Source of the DNA: DT-111 sp965263225
GTDB lineage: Bacteria; Bacteroidota; Bacteroidia; Chitinophagales; Saprospiraceae
Length of the DNA: 64,000 bases
Direction: 5' to 3'
Assembly: GCA_965263225.1 (NCBI GenBank)
Contig: CBDHHG010000028.1
Location: 186,001-250,000, forward strand
The notes under the pieces were generated by a model that saw only the letters and a program-made list of their open reading frames with translations, was not told the DNA's origin and searched no databases. Positions 18,381 to 26,488 of this stretch are shown here, in pieces; within the stretch, counting starts at the first letter, position 1; each line of letters opens with the position of its first letter. The position numbers were made by a program, and so were the translations under genes.

Positions 18381-21300
18381 ATGAAACTTTTTGTATCCAA
18401 TCAAAGAGTTGCCTTGACGTATTTTTGCTTGTTTGTAGCTTTCTTCCTGGGCGCTACTCAAGCTTTCGCACAACGAACGGTTACTGGTTCTGTAACTGAT
18501 GCAACTGCTAATACGCCCTTAGTTGGGGTAAGTATTTTAGCGAAAGGATCTTCCAATGGAACCATCACCGACATTGACGGTAATTTTCAACTAGAAGTTC
18601 CAGAGGAAACCTCCTCGATTACTTTTTCCTACATCGGCTATCAAACGGTAGATCTAGCTTACACCGGCCAAACGGCTATCGAAGTAACGATGGTTGAAGA
18701 CATTGAAACGCTCGGTGAAGTGATCGTGATTGGCTACGGTACTGGGACTAAGGAAAAATTCAATGGTGCTGTATCTAAGATCGAAAATGACAAGTTGAAT
18801 ACCTATGCAGCGGCAAACTTTGACCAAGCTATTGCTGGTACGATTGCTGGTGTTCAGATATCCGGAAACAACAAGAATCCAGGTGAAAATTCTGTGATTC
18901 AGATTCGTGGTCTTAGTACCCTTACCGCTGGAACTAACCCATTGATTGTGGTGGATGGAAACCCATTGACGGAAGGTTCTTCTTTAAGTGCTGTAAATAC
19001 ACAGGATATTGAGTCCATCAATATCTTGAAAGATGCGGCATCGGCAGCCATCTACGGTTCTCGTGCTTCCAATGGTGTGATCTTGATTACTACCAAAAGA
19101 GGGCAAGAGGGAAGGTTACGTGTGACCTACGATGGATATGTGGGTTACCAGGAGCGTATCGACAAATTCGAATTGGCCGATGCCTACGGAACGGCTAAGT
19201 TTGACTATGATGCGAGAAACTTTGGGTACCTATCTGGTGGCCCTGGCAGGAGCATCAATGACGACAATGCCACTAGAGATGCCAATGGTGGTGGGAAACG
19301 TTCTCGGATCCAACCTTTTCTACAAGCTTACCTAAATGGTACGCCAGGTTTAACCAATACGAACTGGGAAGACGCGGTGTTAAGTAATGCGCCTCAGCAA
19401 AATCACTATCTAAACTTGAGTGGAGGCACCGGCAAAACAGACTACTCTGTTTCTTTTGGTTATTTTGATGCAGATAACATTGTCGTAGACTCAGATTATA
19501 AGCGATACACCAATAACTTCCAATTAAATGCAAATCTTAATGAGCGTATTCGCTTCGGTATTTCCTCTAATATCGCTTTCTCGGAATCTAACCCTACAGG
19601 GTATCGCGGTTGGTCTGACTTCAATTTGGGTGCACAACCTGATCCCGCGTTAGCTATCATCCTCATGCACCCTTATTATCCCATCTACAACCAAGATGGA
19701 ACCTTGGCGGTGGCCGACCAAATTCAAGACAATAACGACAATTGGGACGGCCCGATTTCCGGAAATGCTGTAGCTACGGCAGAACTGACGGATTACACAG
19801 AGGATATCTTCCGATTTTTTGGTAATACCTTCTTAGAGATTGAACCAGTGGTAGGTTTGAAGTTTAAAACTTCTTTTGGTGGGGACTATAGCACTGGGAG
19901 TTCGGAGTTTTTTGCCCCCTCAATTCTAGGGAACTACCGAACACCAGTGGTTAACTCTCGGACTATGGGCTTCAAAAGTGATACCAGAAGAGAAAACTTC
20001 ATTACGGAGAACCTGTTATCTTATGACAAGACTTTTGCACAGCATACCTTTAATGTCTTGGTGGGCTATTCCTATCAGCAAGAATTCTTTAATCGCACCA
20101 GACTGGAAAGTCAGGACTTCACGGATGACAACCTAAGAGATATTGCAGGGGCTACTAATCCCACCGCTACCAATGCCAGTAGCAAGTGGACTTTAGAATC
20201 CTTGTTCACTCGTTTACAGTATGATTATGCTAGTAAATACTTTGTTTCGGCTTCCTTCCGTCGCGATGGTTCTTCTCGATTTGGTGCGAATACGAAGTAC
20301 GGAGATTTTGCTTCTGTTTCAGCTGGATGGACCATTAGTCAGGAAGACTTTTTCCCGAAAGAGGGGCTGGTTAGCTTCGCTAAAGTTCGATTTAGCTGGG
20401 GACAAACGGGTAACAATCAGATCGGAAACTTTGCTTCCATCGCTTTGATCGGACAGGATAACTACACGATTGACGGTGGCTTGGTTGCCGGTTCTTTCAC
20501 CAGCACCTCTCCAAACGCAGACCTATCTTGGGAAACAAATACTTCTTCTAACTTCGGTCTGGATCTTGGTTTCTTCGAAAATAAAATCTTGTTGACAGCC
20601 GAATACTATACCTCAAATACTACTGATCTACTATTGAATGTACCTGTACCACAGCAGTCTGGTTTCTCTCAATCCTTACAGAATATTGGAGAACTGGATA
20701 ATACAGGCTTTGAATTGGAAGTTAGAGGTAATCACTTTCGTTTGGGGGAGGTATCGGTAGGTTTCAATGCCAATATTTTTACCACACAGAATGAGGTGGT
20801 AGCGCTTGGTAATGATCAAACACAGATCATTTCCAGCAATGGAGGAATGGGCTTCATCACTAGAGTTGGTGAACCTATAGCTCAGTTTTATGCCTACGAT
20901 ATCCTGGATGTCTATCGGTCGCAAGAACAGATCGAAAATGATCCCGTCACTCCACTACCGGGCACTGAGGTAGGAGATTATGTAGTTCGGGATGCAAATG
21001 GAGATGGTAAAATTACACCCGATGACCGCGCTTTCCTCGGCGATTATAATCCAGATTTTACCTATGGTTTTGGCTTCAACGCGGCTTACAAAGGATTTGA
21101 CTTGAATCTTCAATTCACAGGTGTTTCGGGAAGAAAAGCAGCTGATCGTATGGTGTATTACACAGATAGTGGGGAAGGTTTCTTCGTTCCATCTCAATAC
21201 TATGTGGACAACTACTTCACCGACGACAATCCGAATGGCTTCTTCAGAAGACCTGATTTCTCTAGCTTTTCTTCTGCGGGACGTCTAACCAGAGCCTCAA

Positions 21301-21572
21301 GTCTCTCTGTTCTTGATGCGGATTATTTCCGATTAAGAAGCTTGCAACTTGGCTATACTTTCTCAAAAGGACTAACGGAAAGCGTCGGTATTCAAAGCCT
21401 AAGACTGTATATCACAGGGAACAATATTTTCAATAGCACAAATTTCAGAGGCTACAATCCTGATGGAATCGATTCTAGATCTAACACTACACAGACGCTG
21501 ACTAGAGGCTGGATACAAACCACGAATCCACTGACTCGTTTCTTGGCATTTGGTGTCAATGTTAAGTTTTAG
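18381..21572 (+). CDS. SusC/RagA TonB-dependent outer-membrane transporter (no STN domain)
   Basis: The ATG at 18381 gives 1063 residues with a proper signal peptide (ending GATQAFAQ). An in-frame ATG-like start 78 bp upstream adds only a charged non-signal stretch and was not chosen. The mature protein starts directly with the carboxypeptidase-regulatory-like domain (RTVTGSVTDATANTPLVGVS) and lacks STN. The TonB-box-like GEVIVIGYGTG, plug (IQIRGLSTLTAGTNPLIVVDG split over its core) and barrel follow, ending in FLAFGVNVKF. It closely resembles the SusC at 13240-16767 over the plug and barrel, so the pair arose by duplication. It should import a ligand delivered by the following SusD. Confidence 0.95.
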   Translation: MKLFVSNQRVALTYFCLFVAFFLGATQAFAQRTVTGSVTDATANTPLVGVSILAKGSSNGTITDIDGNFQLEVPEETSSITFSYIGYQTVDLAYTGQTAIEVTMVEDIETLGEVIVIGYGTGTKEKFNGAVSKIENDKLNTYAAANFDQAIAGTIAGVQISGNNKNPGENSVIQIRGLSTLTAGTNPLIVVDGNPLTEGSSLSAVNTQDIESINILKDAASAAIYGSRASNGVILITTKRGQEGRLRVTYDGYVGYQERIDKFELADAYGTAKFDYDARNFGYLSGGPGRSINDDNATRDANGGGKRSRIQPFLQAYLNGTPGLTNTNWEDAVLSNAPQQNHYLNLSGGTGKTDYSVSFGYFDADNIVVDSDYKRYTNNFQLNANLNERIRFGISSNIAFSESNPTGYRGWSDFNLGAQPDPALAIILMHPYYPIYNQDGTLAVADQIQDNNDNWDGPISGNAVATAELTDYTEDIFRFFGNTFLEIEPVVGLKFKTSFGGDYSTGSSEFFAPSILGNYRTPVVNSRTMGFKSDTRRENFITENLLSYDKTFAQHTFNVLVGYSYQQEFFNRTRLESQDFTDDNLRDIAGATNPTATNASSKWTLESLFTRLQYDYASKYFVSASFRRDGSSRFGANTKYGDFASVSAGWTISQEDFFPKEGLVSFAKVRFSWGQTGNNQIGNFASIALIGQDNYTIDGGLVAGSFTSTSPNADLSWETNTSSNFGLDLGFFENKILLTAEYYTSNTTDLLLNVPVPQQSGFSQSLQNIGELDNTGFELEVRGNHFRLGEVSVGFNANIFTTQNEVVALGNDQTQIISSNGGMGFITRVGEPIAQFYAYDILDVYRSQEQIENDPVTPLPGTEVGDYVVRDANGDGKITPDDRAFLGDYNPDFTYGFGFNAAYKGFDLNLQFTGVSGRKAADRMVYYTDSGEGFFVPSQYYVDNYFTDDNPNGFFRRPDFSSFSSAGRLTRASSLSVLDADYFRLRSLQLGYTFSKGLTESVGIQSLRLYITGNNIFNSTNFRGYNPDGIDSRSNTTQTLTRGWIQTTNPLTRFLAFGVNVKF

Positions 21573-21609
21573 ATCATCCATTTCTCTGTTAACCACAAAT
21601 TTGATTACG

Positions 21610-23016
21610 ATGAAACGCAATATATATATTTTTCTTTTGGCCATCTCGTCTTTGGCCTTCTTTTCCTGTGAAGACGAATTGGACTTGGCGCCGATCACGG
21701 AAAAAGCAGCTAACAGCTTCTATTCTAGCGAGCAAGAAGTAGAAAGTGCCATTGCTGGGGTCTATGCCCAATTGCAGAACGGAGGATTGTACGGCCTGGA
21801 TCTAATTGGAGTAGGGGAGATTTCTGGTGAAGATTCCTTCGAAGAAATTGCTGCCAATGATGGTGGCCGCTTTGGGCAATTAGATGATTTCTCGACAAAT
21901 GCGGGGAATGATCTAGTAGGAGATATCTGGAGAGAGTCTTATGAGGGCATCCAGAGAGTCAATGTGGTATTGAATAGGATAACTGATATCGAGTACGACG
22001 ATCCTTCATTCAAATCTACCAGAATCGGTGAAATGAAATTCATCAGAGGCTTACTGTACTATAACTTGGTTCGCTTGTATGGTGACGTGCCTTTAGTTTT
22101 AGAAGAAACAGAAAACCCATCTGATTTCTTTGGACAAGGGCGAACAACTGCCGGCCAGGTGTACGGACAAATTGAGACAGACCTTAGCGAGGCCATCGCT
22201 AGCCTTCCCGCTGGCAAAGAATCAGGGCGGCCAGCCAAAGGTGCGGCACAGGCCCTTTTAGGAGATGTGCAAATGACTCAGGGTAACTACAATGACGCCG
22301 TAGGGAATTTGGCAGCAGTGGTAAACTCCAATGAGTATAGCTTGATGCCAAGTACTGCTGAGATATTTGGGGTAGCCAATGAAGGAAACCAGGAAATCGT
22401 TTTCGAAGTACAGTTCACTAGTGGGTTGGCGGGTAATACAGAAGGCAGCCCCGCTGCTTCTCAATTCCGCCCCTCTGGTACGACTGCAAATGCCAAAGGC
22501 CATAATTTGCCTTCTACAGCATTTGTGAATATGTACGAAGCTGGTGATACCAGAAAAGACGACTATGTAGGAATTGAGGCCGACGCGAACCCTTTCTACT
22601 TCTCTTTGAAGTACGAAGTCTCTCCAACGGGTGTAAACGACGGTGGTAGCGACTACTACGTGATCCGCTATGCGGACGTATTGTTGAAGTATGCTGAGGC
22701 CCTGAATGAAACAGGTAGTGGTGATGCTGCTCAGTATCTGAACTTGGTGAGAAATCGTGCAGGTTTAGCGAATACAACGGCTAGTACACAGGCTGAGTTA
22801 AGAGCAGCCATTGAACTGGAAAGAAGATATGAGTTCATTGGAGAAGGCCATCGCTGGTTTGATTTAAAACGTTACGGGACTGCTACAGAAACTATGAACA
22901 AGTGGTTTGCTGACAACGGAAAAAACGTGGTCATTGATGCCACTAAATTGCTATTACCGATTCCACAAAGTCAGATTGATACAGATCCAGCTATCAATCA
23001 AAATGCTGGTTATTAG
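21610..23016 (+). CDS. SusD/RagB nutrient-binding lipoprotein
   Basis: The ATG at 21610 gives 468 residues. It was chosen because it directly precedes the signal sequence KRNIYIFLLAISSLAFFSC, where the cysteine is the lipidation site. The SusD fold is seen in SAIAGVYAQLQNGG, GEMKFIRGLLYYNLVRLYGD and ERRYEFIGEGHRWFDLKRYG. It is paralogous to the SusD at 16764-18203 over its whole length, with the same C-terminal LLPIPQSQIDTDPAINQN pattern. It begins 37 bp after its SusC and is followed by a strong stem-loop, so it closes the four-gene SusCD block. Confidence 0.94.
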   Translation: MKRNIYIFLLAISSLAFFSCEDELDLAPITEKAANSFYSSEQEVESAIAGVYAQLQNGGLYGLDLIGVGEISGEDSFEEIAANDGGRFGQLDDFSTNAGNDLVGDIWRESYEGIQRVNVVLNRITDIEYDDPSFKSTRIGEMKFIRGLLYYNLVRLYGDVPLVLEETENPSDFFGQGRTTAGQVYGQIETDLSEAIASLPAGKESGRPAKGAAQALLGDVQMTQGNYNDAVGNLAAVVNSNEYSLMPSTAEIFGVANEGNQEIVFEVQFTSGLAGNTEGSPAASQFRPSGTTANAKGHNLPSTAFVNMYEAGDTRKDDYVGIEADANPFYFSLKYEVSPTGVNDGGSDYYVIRYADVLLKYAEALNETGSGDAAQYLNLVRNRAGLANTTASTQAELRAAIELERRYEFIGEGHRWFDLKRYGTATETMNKWFADNGKNVVIDATKLLLPIPQSQIDTDPAINQNAGY

Positions 23017-23050
23017 GAATATCGTACTAAGTAAGTCTTAGTAATGTGAA

Positions 23051-23080
23051 AGATGAGGGGATGGCAAAATCCCCTCATCT
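23051..23080 (+). terminator. 12-bp perfect hairpin after the SusCD block
   Basis: AGATGAGGGGAT at 23051-23062 pairs perfectly with ATCCCCTCATCT at 23069-23080 over a 6-base loop, 34 bp after the second SusD stop. There is no long T-run, so termination may be partial and allow read-through to the phosphodiesterases. It also argues against a phosphodiesterase start upstream of it at 23046. Confidence 0.6.
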
Positions 23081-23099
23081 AGACCTAAATTCTAGATTA

Positions 23100-24026
23100 A
23101 TGAATAAATTTTGGTTTGTACTTTTTGTATGGTTCACCGCTTGTACCCACGTGGAACAGCAGACTCAAACTCAATTGAGCTCCCAGCCTCGCAGTCAAAA
23201 TATCCAGGATCTGATCAACAACCTAGAGGATGCTGAGAACAAAGAGATTATGGTTATTGCTCACCGCGGGGATTGGCGCCATGCCCCAGAAAATTCCCTT
23301 CAAGCCATTCGCAATTGCATTAAAATGGGAGTGGATATGGTGGAAATAGATGTTCGAGAGACCAAAGATGGCGAACTGGTACTCATGCACGACCTCACCA
23401 TAGATCGGACAACCACAGGAAAAGGTCGAGTTAGTGATTGGACCCTAGATGCTCTAAAAACACTGAAACTAGTAGATGGATTGAATGTACCAACGGATCA
23501 TCAAATCCCAACCTTAGAAGAGGCGCTGCTCGTGGCTAAGGATAAGATCTTGATCAATTTGGATAAGAGTTATTCCATTTTTGACAAGTGTTTTGCCATT
23601 GCTGAAAAGACGGGCACCTTGCAGCAGATTGTGATTAAAGGAAAGAAGACAAGAAGCGAAGTAGAACGAGAATTCGGTCAATATCTGGATCAAGTCTACT
23701 TCATGCCAATCCTAAACCTTCCAAACCCCAAAGCTGATTCGATCATCACTGACTATTTAGAAAACAGGATACCTATTGCCTTTGAATTCACGGTTCCCTC
23801 CGATACCATTGGCACCATCGCCCGTTTCAATGATATACGAGTTGCCGGGGCGGGTGTTTGGGTAAATTCTCTTTGGTCACACCATTGTGCCGGTTTTGAT
23901 GACCGCAAAGCCGCGCAAAATCCTTCTACCTATGATTGGTTTATAGAGCGTAAGGTAGATATGATCCAGACCGACCGTCCTGCCTTACTCCTGGAATATT
24001 TGCAGGCCAAAGAACTACACCTCTAA
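23100..24026 (+). CDS. Glycerophosphodiester phosphodiesterase lipoprotein 1
   Basis: The ATG at 23100 gives 308 residues and starts right at a lipoprotein signal (NKFWFVLFVWFTAC). The upstream GTG at 23046 would run through the terminator hairpin. The GDPD TIM-barrel motifs are AHRGDWRHAPENS (catalytic His with the HRG signature), EIDVRETKDGELVLMHD (metal-binding Glu/Asp and second His) and DRTTTGKG. The enzyme should cleave glycerophosphodiesters to glycerol-3-phosphate and an alcohol, in the periplasm or at the surface. It lies between a SusCD block and a second GDPD, which suggests it processes the ligand imported by these transporters. Confidence 0.92.
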   Translation: MNKFWFVLFVWFTACTHVEQQTQTQLSSQPRSQNIQDLINNLEDAENKEIMVIAHRGDWRHAPENSLQAIRNCIKMGVDMVEIDVRETKDGELVLMHDLTIDRTTTGKGRVSDWTLDALKTLKLVDGLNVPTDHQIPTLEEALLVAKDKILINLDKSYSIFDKCFAIAEKTGTLQQIVIKGKKTRSEVEREFGQYLDQVYFMPILNLPNPKADSIITDYLENRIPIAFEFTVPSDTIGTIARFNDIRVAGAGVWVNSLWSHHCAGFDDRKAAQNPSTYDWFIERKVDMIQTDRPALLLEYLQAKELHL

Positions 24027-24062
24027 GCGGAAGTGGTTCTTTTAACTTTCAAAAATTAATCC

Positions 24063-25028
24063 ATGTTTACATTCAAAACTATATTTTCTTGCCTCTTCTT
24101 TGCAGTCTTATTCCTTGGCTGTAAGCAGGCTCCCGAACGCCCCCTAAACGCCCCTACTCCAACAGAAGCCACTCCCCAATTTGTCAACAGCGCAGCCAAG
24201 GTTTTGGAACGACTTAAAAATCCGACAGATGACTACGTCTTGGCCATTTCGCATCGAGGAGACTGGCGGTATGCTCCCGAAAATTCCTTAATGGCTGTGC
24301 AACGATGCATTGATTTGGGACTGGATGTGGTGGAGATAGATGTTCGATTAACTAAAGATGGACATTTAGTAGCCATGCATGATAAGACAGTAGATCGTAC
24401 TACCAATGGGAAGGGGCTCTTGTCAGAAATGACCTTGGCAGAGGTAAAGCAATTGCGCTTAAAAACGGCATGTGGAGTGCGACATTCTCGTCAGCAAGTA
24501 CCCACTCTGGAAGAAATCATGACGCTGACGAAGGATAAAATCATGGTCAATTTAGATAAAACAGAGGGAGAAACAGTACGCGAAGCCTATGAGATCCTTG
24601 TGAAAACAGGTACCGTGAACCAGGCTATCTTCAAAGGGAATGATCCCCTAGAGGTCATGCGCGAACGCTATGGCAGTTTACTGGATTCCATCGTTTATAT
24701 GCCCAAATTGTGGTATGACACCCCTGATAAGAAACAGTATGTCAAGTCTTTCAATGAGACCCTAAGTCCGGTCGCCTATGAAATGCTCTTTGATACGGAA
24801 GAAAACCCCGTTTTCGCCGAAATTAAGAACATGAATGAGCATGAAATTACAGTCTTGGCTATTGCACTTTGGGATGAACTTTGTGCTGGGCATACCGATG
24901 AATTAGCATTGTTGGAAGGGCCAGATGCGGCCTGGGGCTGGTTGATAGAGCAGGGAGCCAATGCCATCATGACGGATCGGCCGGCAGAGTTGATTACCTA
25001 TTTGAGGCGTAAAGGCTTACATGATTAA
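24063..25028 (+). CDS. Glycerophosphodiester phosphodiesterase lipoprotein 2
   Basis: This 321-residue paralogue of the preceding gene has the same architecture: a lipoprotein signal (CLFFAVLFLGC) and a GDPD TIM barrel. Key motifs are SHRGDWRYAPENS, EIDVRLTKDGHLVAMHD and DRTTNGKG, followed by TLEEIM and MVNLDKT. All catalytic and calcium-site residues visible in the first copy are kept, so both should be active. The 36-bp gap from gene 1 supports one transcript. Two copies with diverged C-terminal halves suggest different head-group preference, which is inference. Confidence 0.92.
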   Translation: MFTFKTIFSCLFFAVLFLGCKQAPERPLNAPTPTEATPQFVNSAAKVLERLKNPTDDYVLAISHRGDWRYAPENSLMAVQRCIDLGLDVVEIDVRLTKDGHLVAMHDKTVDRTTNGKGLLSEMTLAEVKQLRLKTACGVRHSRQQVPTLEEIMTLTKDKIMVNLDKTEGETVREAYEILVKTGTVNQAIFKGNDPLEVMRERYGSLLDSIVYMPKLWYDTPDKKQYVKSFNETLSPVAYEMLFDTEENPVFAEIKNMNEHEITVLAIALWDELCAGHTDELALLEGPDAAWGWLIEQGANAIMTDRPAELITYLRRKGLHD

Positions 25029-25061
25029 CAGGATTCGAAAGAAGAAGACGATCGTCTATTT

Positions 25062-25733
25062 CTATTGCTTAGACTCATTCGTCTTAGCTGCCTGATGTAC
25101 TAACTCTTCTACAAAATGTTGCCATTTGTTCTTGTCGAAGGAAACGACGATCCAAATAAGGGAGGCCACTATGAAGTTAGCTGTAATATTGGTTAAGAAG
25201 AACTGCGCCTTACTTAGCAAATCGGCAGTGAGCTCACTTGACTCATATATGCCAAGGTGTTTGACTTGAAACTGATGATACATAATTAAAGTCAGCCTAA
25301 AATTGGTATACAGCAGAAAGAAGAGAAAGCCAATCAGAAGTTTCCATCCTTTTTGCTTGATTGGAATGGGGTTTGCTGCAATTAAAGCTAGCAAGAAGAG
25401 TAGCGGATAGAGGAAAAAGGCAGGTAAATGTATCCGGTAAGCCTGTAACTCCATATCTAGATTGGATTGGCCATTGATCTTGGCCCTGCGTTTTGCATCC
25501 TCCATGGTGGACTTGCTCTCATATAAAAGTTGGAGCTCGTATTCACTTTCTTCCGTAGGATGTTGTCGGGAAACAATAAAGGCTTTAGGAAAAAAGAGGG
25601 TCAAACTTGCCACTGTGTTTTGTCTAAAGAAGCTCGCACTCCCTTGGCGTATTGGGGCAAGATTGAAAAAAAATACCAATACAAAGTATAGGAAACAGAA
25701 GCGTGTAAAGTATTTAAGTAGATGCTTGATCAT
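25062..25733 (-). CDS. Exosortase-associated membrane protein
   Basis: This 223-residue protein has about four transmembrane helices: residues 5-27, 104-124, 130-152 and 176-198. A periplasmic segment of about 70 residues lies between the first two. No catalytic motif was found. Its start overlaps the stop of the exosortase gene by 4 bp (25730-25733), so it is translationally coupled to it and probably works with it in the inner membrane. It is not recognised as a named family. Its place directly after the exosortase is the only clue to function. Confidence 0.75.
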   Translation of the reverse strand: MIKHLLKYFTRFCFLYFVLVFFFNLAPIRQGSASFFRQNTVASLTLFFPKAFIVSRQHPTEESEYELQLLYESKSTMEDAKRRAKINGQSNLDMELQAYRIHLPAFFLYPLLFLLALIAANPIPIKQKGWKLLIGFLFFLLYTNFRLTLIMYHQFQVKHLGIYESSELTADLLSKAQFFLTNITANFIVASLIWIVVSFDKNKWQHFVEELVHQAAKTNESKQ

Positions 25734-26338
25734 GTATTGGTGCTAAGTTTCGAAGTCTGAATGGCCCAATTGGCCCAAATCATCCAAATGATGATGGTTA
25801 GCACGAAGAAGAGGGTGAAGCCTCCATGTAGGTGCAAGAGGTCAAAAGAACTAGGCCAATAGACCTTGGCAAAAAACAAGCCGACGATACGTATTAGGTT
25901 TAGCAACTGCAATACAACAATACCGACGGCTAAGCCGACTAGTTTCGACCGCCAAGACAGGGGGACTAGCAATACACCTATAATGAAGAAAGCCGTTGGC
26001 TCAATGCCATCACAGCCCGCCTTCACATTGAGGGCCACCTCACTGGCATAGATCACACCTTGATCTATCCGGGTATCCTGGCCCAGGATATTCAATATCC
26101 AACTTGATATATGCACCTGAATATTGGTGGCGGGAATCACGACGTATTGTTGAACAGCCGGCAGGCCATAGAGAGAATAGAATGCGATCAGGCTTAGCGC
26201 GAAAACCGACAGGAATTTTAGGGGTATAGATTGTCTTCCCCAGAATTCCTTTAAAGAAAATACTATCCCTTTGTTTTGCTTTTTGTTGCCCTTTGTTTTC
26301 TTACTAGCGTTCTTCTTCGGTTTCCTTTTCATCAACAT
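25730..26338 (-). CDS. xrtH: Exosortase (XrtH-like, archaeosortase/exosortase family)
   Basis: This 202-residue inner-membrane protein has a Lys-rich cytosolic N-terminus (1-35) and about five transmembrane helices. The catalytic triad typical of exosortases is visible: Cys109 in VKAGCDGIEPTAFF, Arg150 in LLNLIRIVGLF, and His169 or His171 in DLLHLHGGF. Exosortases are transpeptidase-like enzymes that process proteins with a short C-terminal motif, transmembrane helix and basic tail. XrtH is the type known to pair with IPTLxxWG sorting signals, and the neighbouring gene has VPTMSQWG. The XrtH assignment therefore rests on context as well as motifs. It overlaps the following accessory membrane protein by 4 bp. 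Confidence 0.85.
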   Translation of the reverse strand: MLMKRKPKKNASKKTKGNKKQNKGIVFSLKEFWGRQSIPLKFLSVFALSLIAFYSLYGLPAVQQYVVIPATNIQVHISSWILNILGQDTRIDQGVIYASEVALNVKAGCDGIEPTAFFIIGVLLVPLSWRSKLVGLAVGIVVLQLLNLIRIVGLFFAKVYWPSSFDLLHLHGGFTLFFVLTIIIWMIWANWAIQTSKLSTNT

Positions 26339-26488
26339 GAGAATTTGCTACCCATCCGAGCGTAGTCGAAAAATAAGCGACAAATACCGCATCATTAGAC
26401 TGCTGTATTTGTCGCTTAGGGTTGCCCGGACATCGTAAAGTTATGAAATCCGGGCATTCAATTAGTAAAACGGTACGGCTATTAAGCG

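Noticed and set aside
25047..25058. AGACGATCGTCT palindrome between convergent genes as a terminator
   Set aside because: It is a perfect 12-bp palindrome without a loop or T-run, too short to form a stable RNA hairpin.
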